A stretch of 6,810 nucleotides of DNA from an uncultured Porphyromonadaceae bacterium (GTDB lineage: Bacteria > Bacteroidota > Bacteroidia > Bacteroidales > Muribaculaceae), in the NCBI GenBank assembly GCA_947175715.1, contig CAMWOD010000054.1, positions 1 to 6,810 on the forward strand. The letters run 5' to 3'. Both the position numbers and the translations under genes were made by a program. This document shows, piece by piece, positions 6,725 through 6,810 of the stretch. Position 1 is the stretch's first letter. Every line of letters begins with the position of its first letter. The notes under the pieces are model-generated. The model searched no databases. It was not told the DNA's origin and saw nothing but the letters and a program-made list of their open reading frames with translations.

Positions 6725-6810
6725 ACATACATTAGTAAATTAACCCAACATGAAACATTATCTAATTTCAACACTAAATAACCCTTATAAAAAAATTCTA
6801 ATCACAAATT

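Noticed and set aside
6580..6774. 64-residue minus-strand frame
   Set aside because: It runs through the hairpin and the nnr promoter, has no family signature, and is explained by chance in AT-rich DNA.

Overview
The window looks like chromosomal DNA of a Bacteroidales bacterium. The evidence is a DUF4831 protein (a family known essentially from Bacteroidetes), a TTTG-N19-TAnnTTTG promoter of the Bacteroidetes sigma-70 type, and the lack of purine-rich Shine-Dalgarno sequences before starts. A gut lineage such as Muribaculaceae is a reasonable guess but is not proven here.

Left part (1-3611, + strand): the 3' end of a surface-polysaccharide operon with four tightly packed genes. These are a 5'-truncated polytopic membrane protein (Wzy-like polymerase or GT-C-like), a GT2 glycosyltransferase, a shortened extended-SDR (sugar epimerase/dehydratase) relative, and a protein with an ANGPSL motif resembling DUF115/GT42-type proteins. 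Genes 1/2 and 2/3 overlap by ATGA, and genes 3/4 are 5 nt apart, so the set is probably co-transcribed and translationally coupled. The membrane protein would polymerise or transfer glycan across the inner membrane. The GT2 and possibly the ANGPSL protein would add residues on the cytoplasmic side. The SDR relative has lost its catalytic and nucleotide-binding signatures, so its role is open. A hairpin across the final stop codon may end the transcript.

Middle (3612-3960): a short intergenic region with a probable -7 box, then a lone 72-residue protein of unknown function that converges on the next gene pair.

Right part (3961-6637, - strand): a two-gene operon read leftward from a well-formed promoter at 6607-6637. 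The first gene is a bifunctional NAD(P)H-hydrate repair enzyme (YjeF_N epimerase plus ADP-dependent dehydratase). The second is a secreted DUF4831 protein; stop and start overlap as TGATG. The dehydratase half keeps most of its signature motifs, including the catalytic GAGD, while the conserved NNGGD loop of the epimerase half is changed.

Right edge (6638-6810): no gene can be supported. It holds a strong 14-bp hairpin nested inside a second 10-bp inverted repeat, probably a bidirectional terminator, followed by AT-rich sequence.

No CRISPR array, mobile element, tRNA or rRNA was seen. The points most worth following are the apparently catalytically dead, internally deleted SDR kept in frame inside the polysaccharide operon, and the altered epimerase loop in the repair enzyme.
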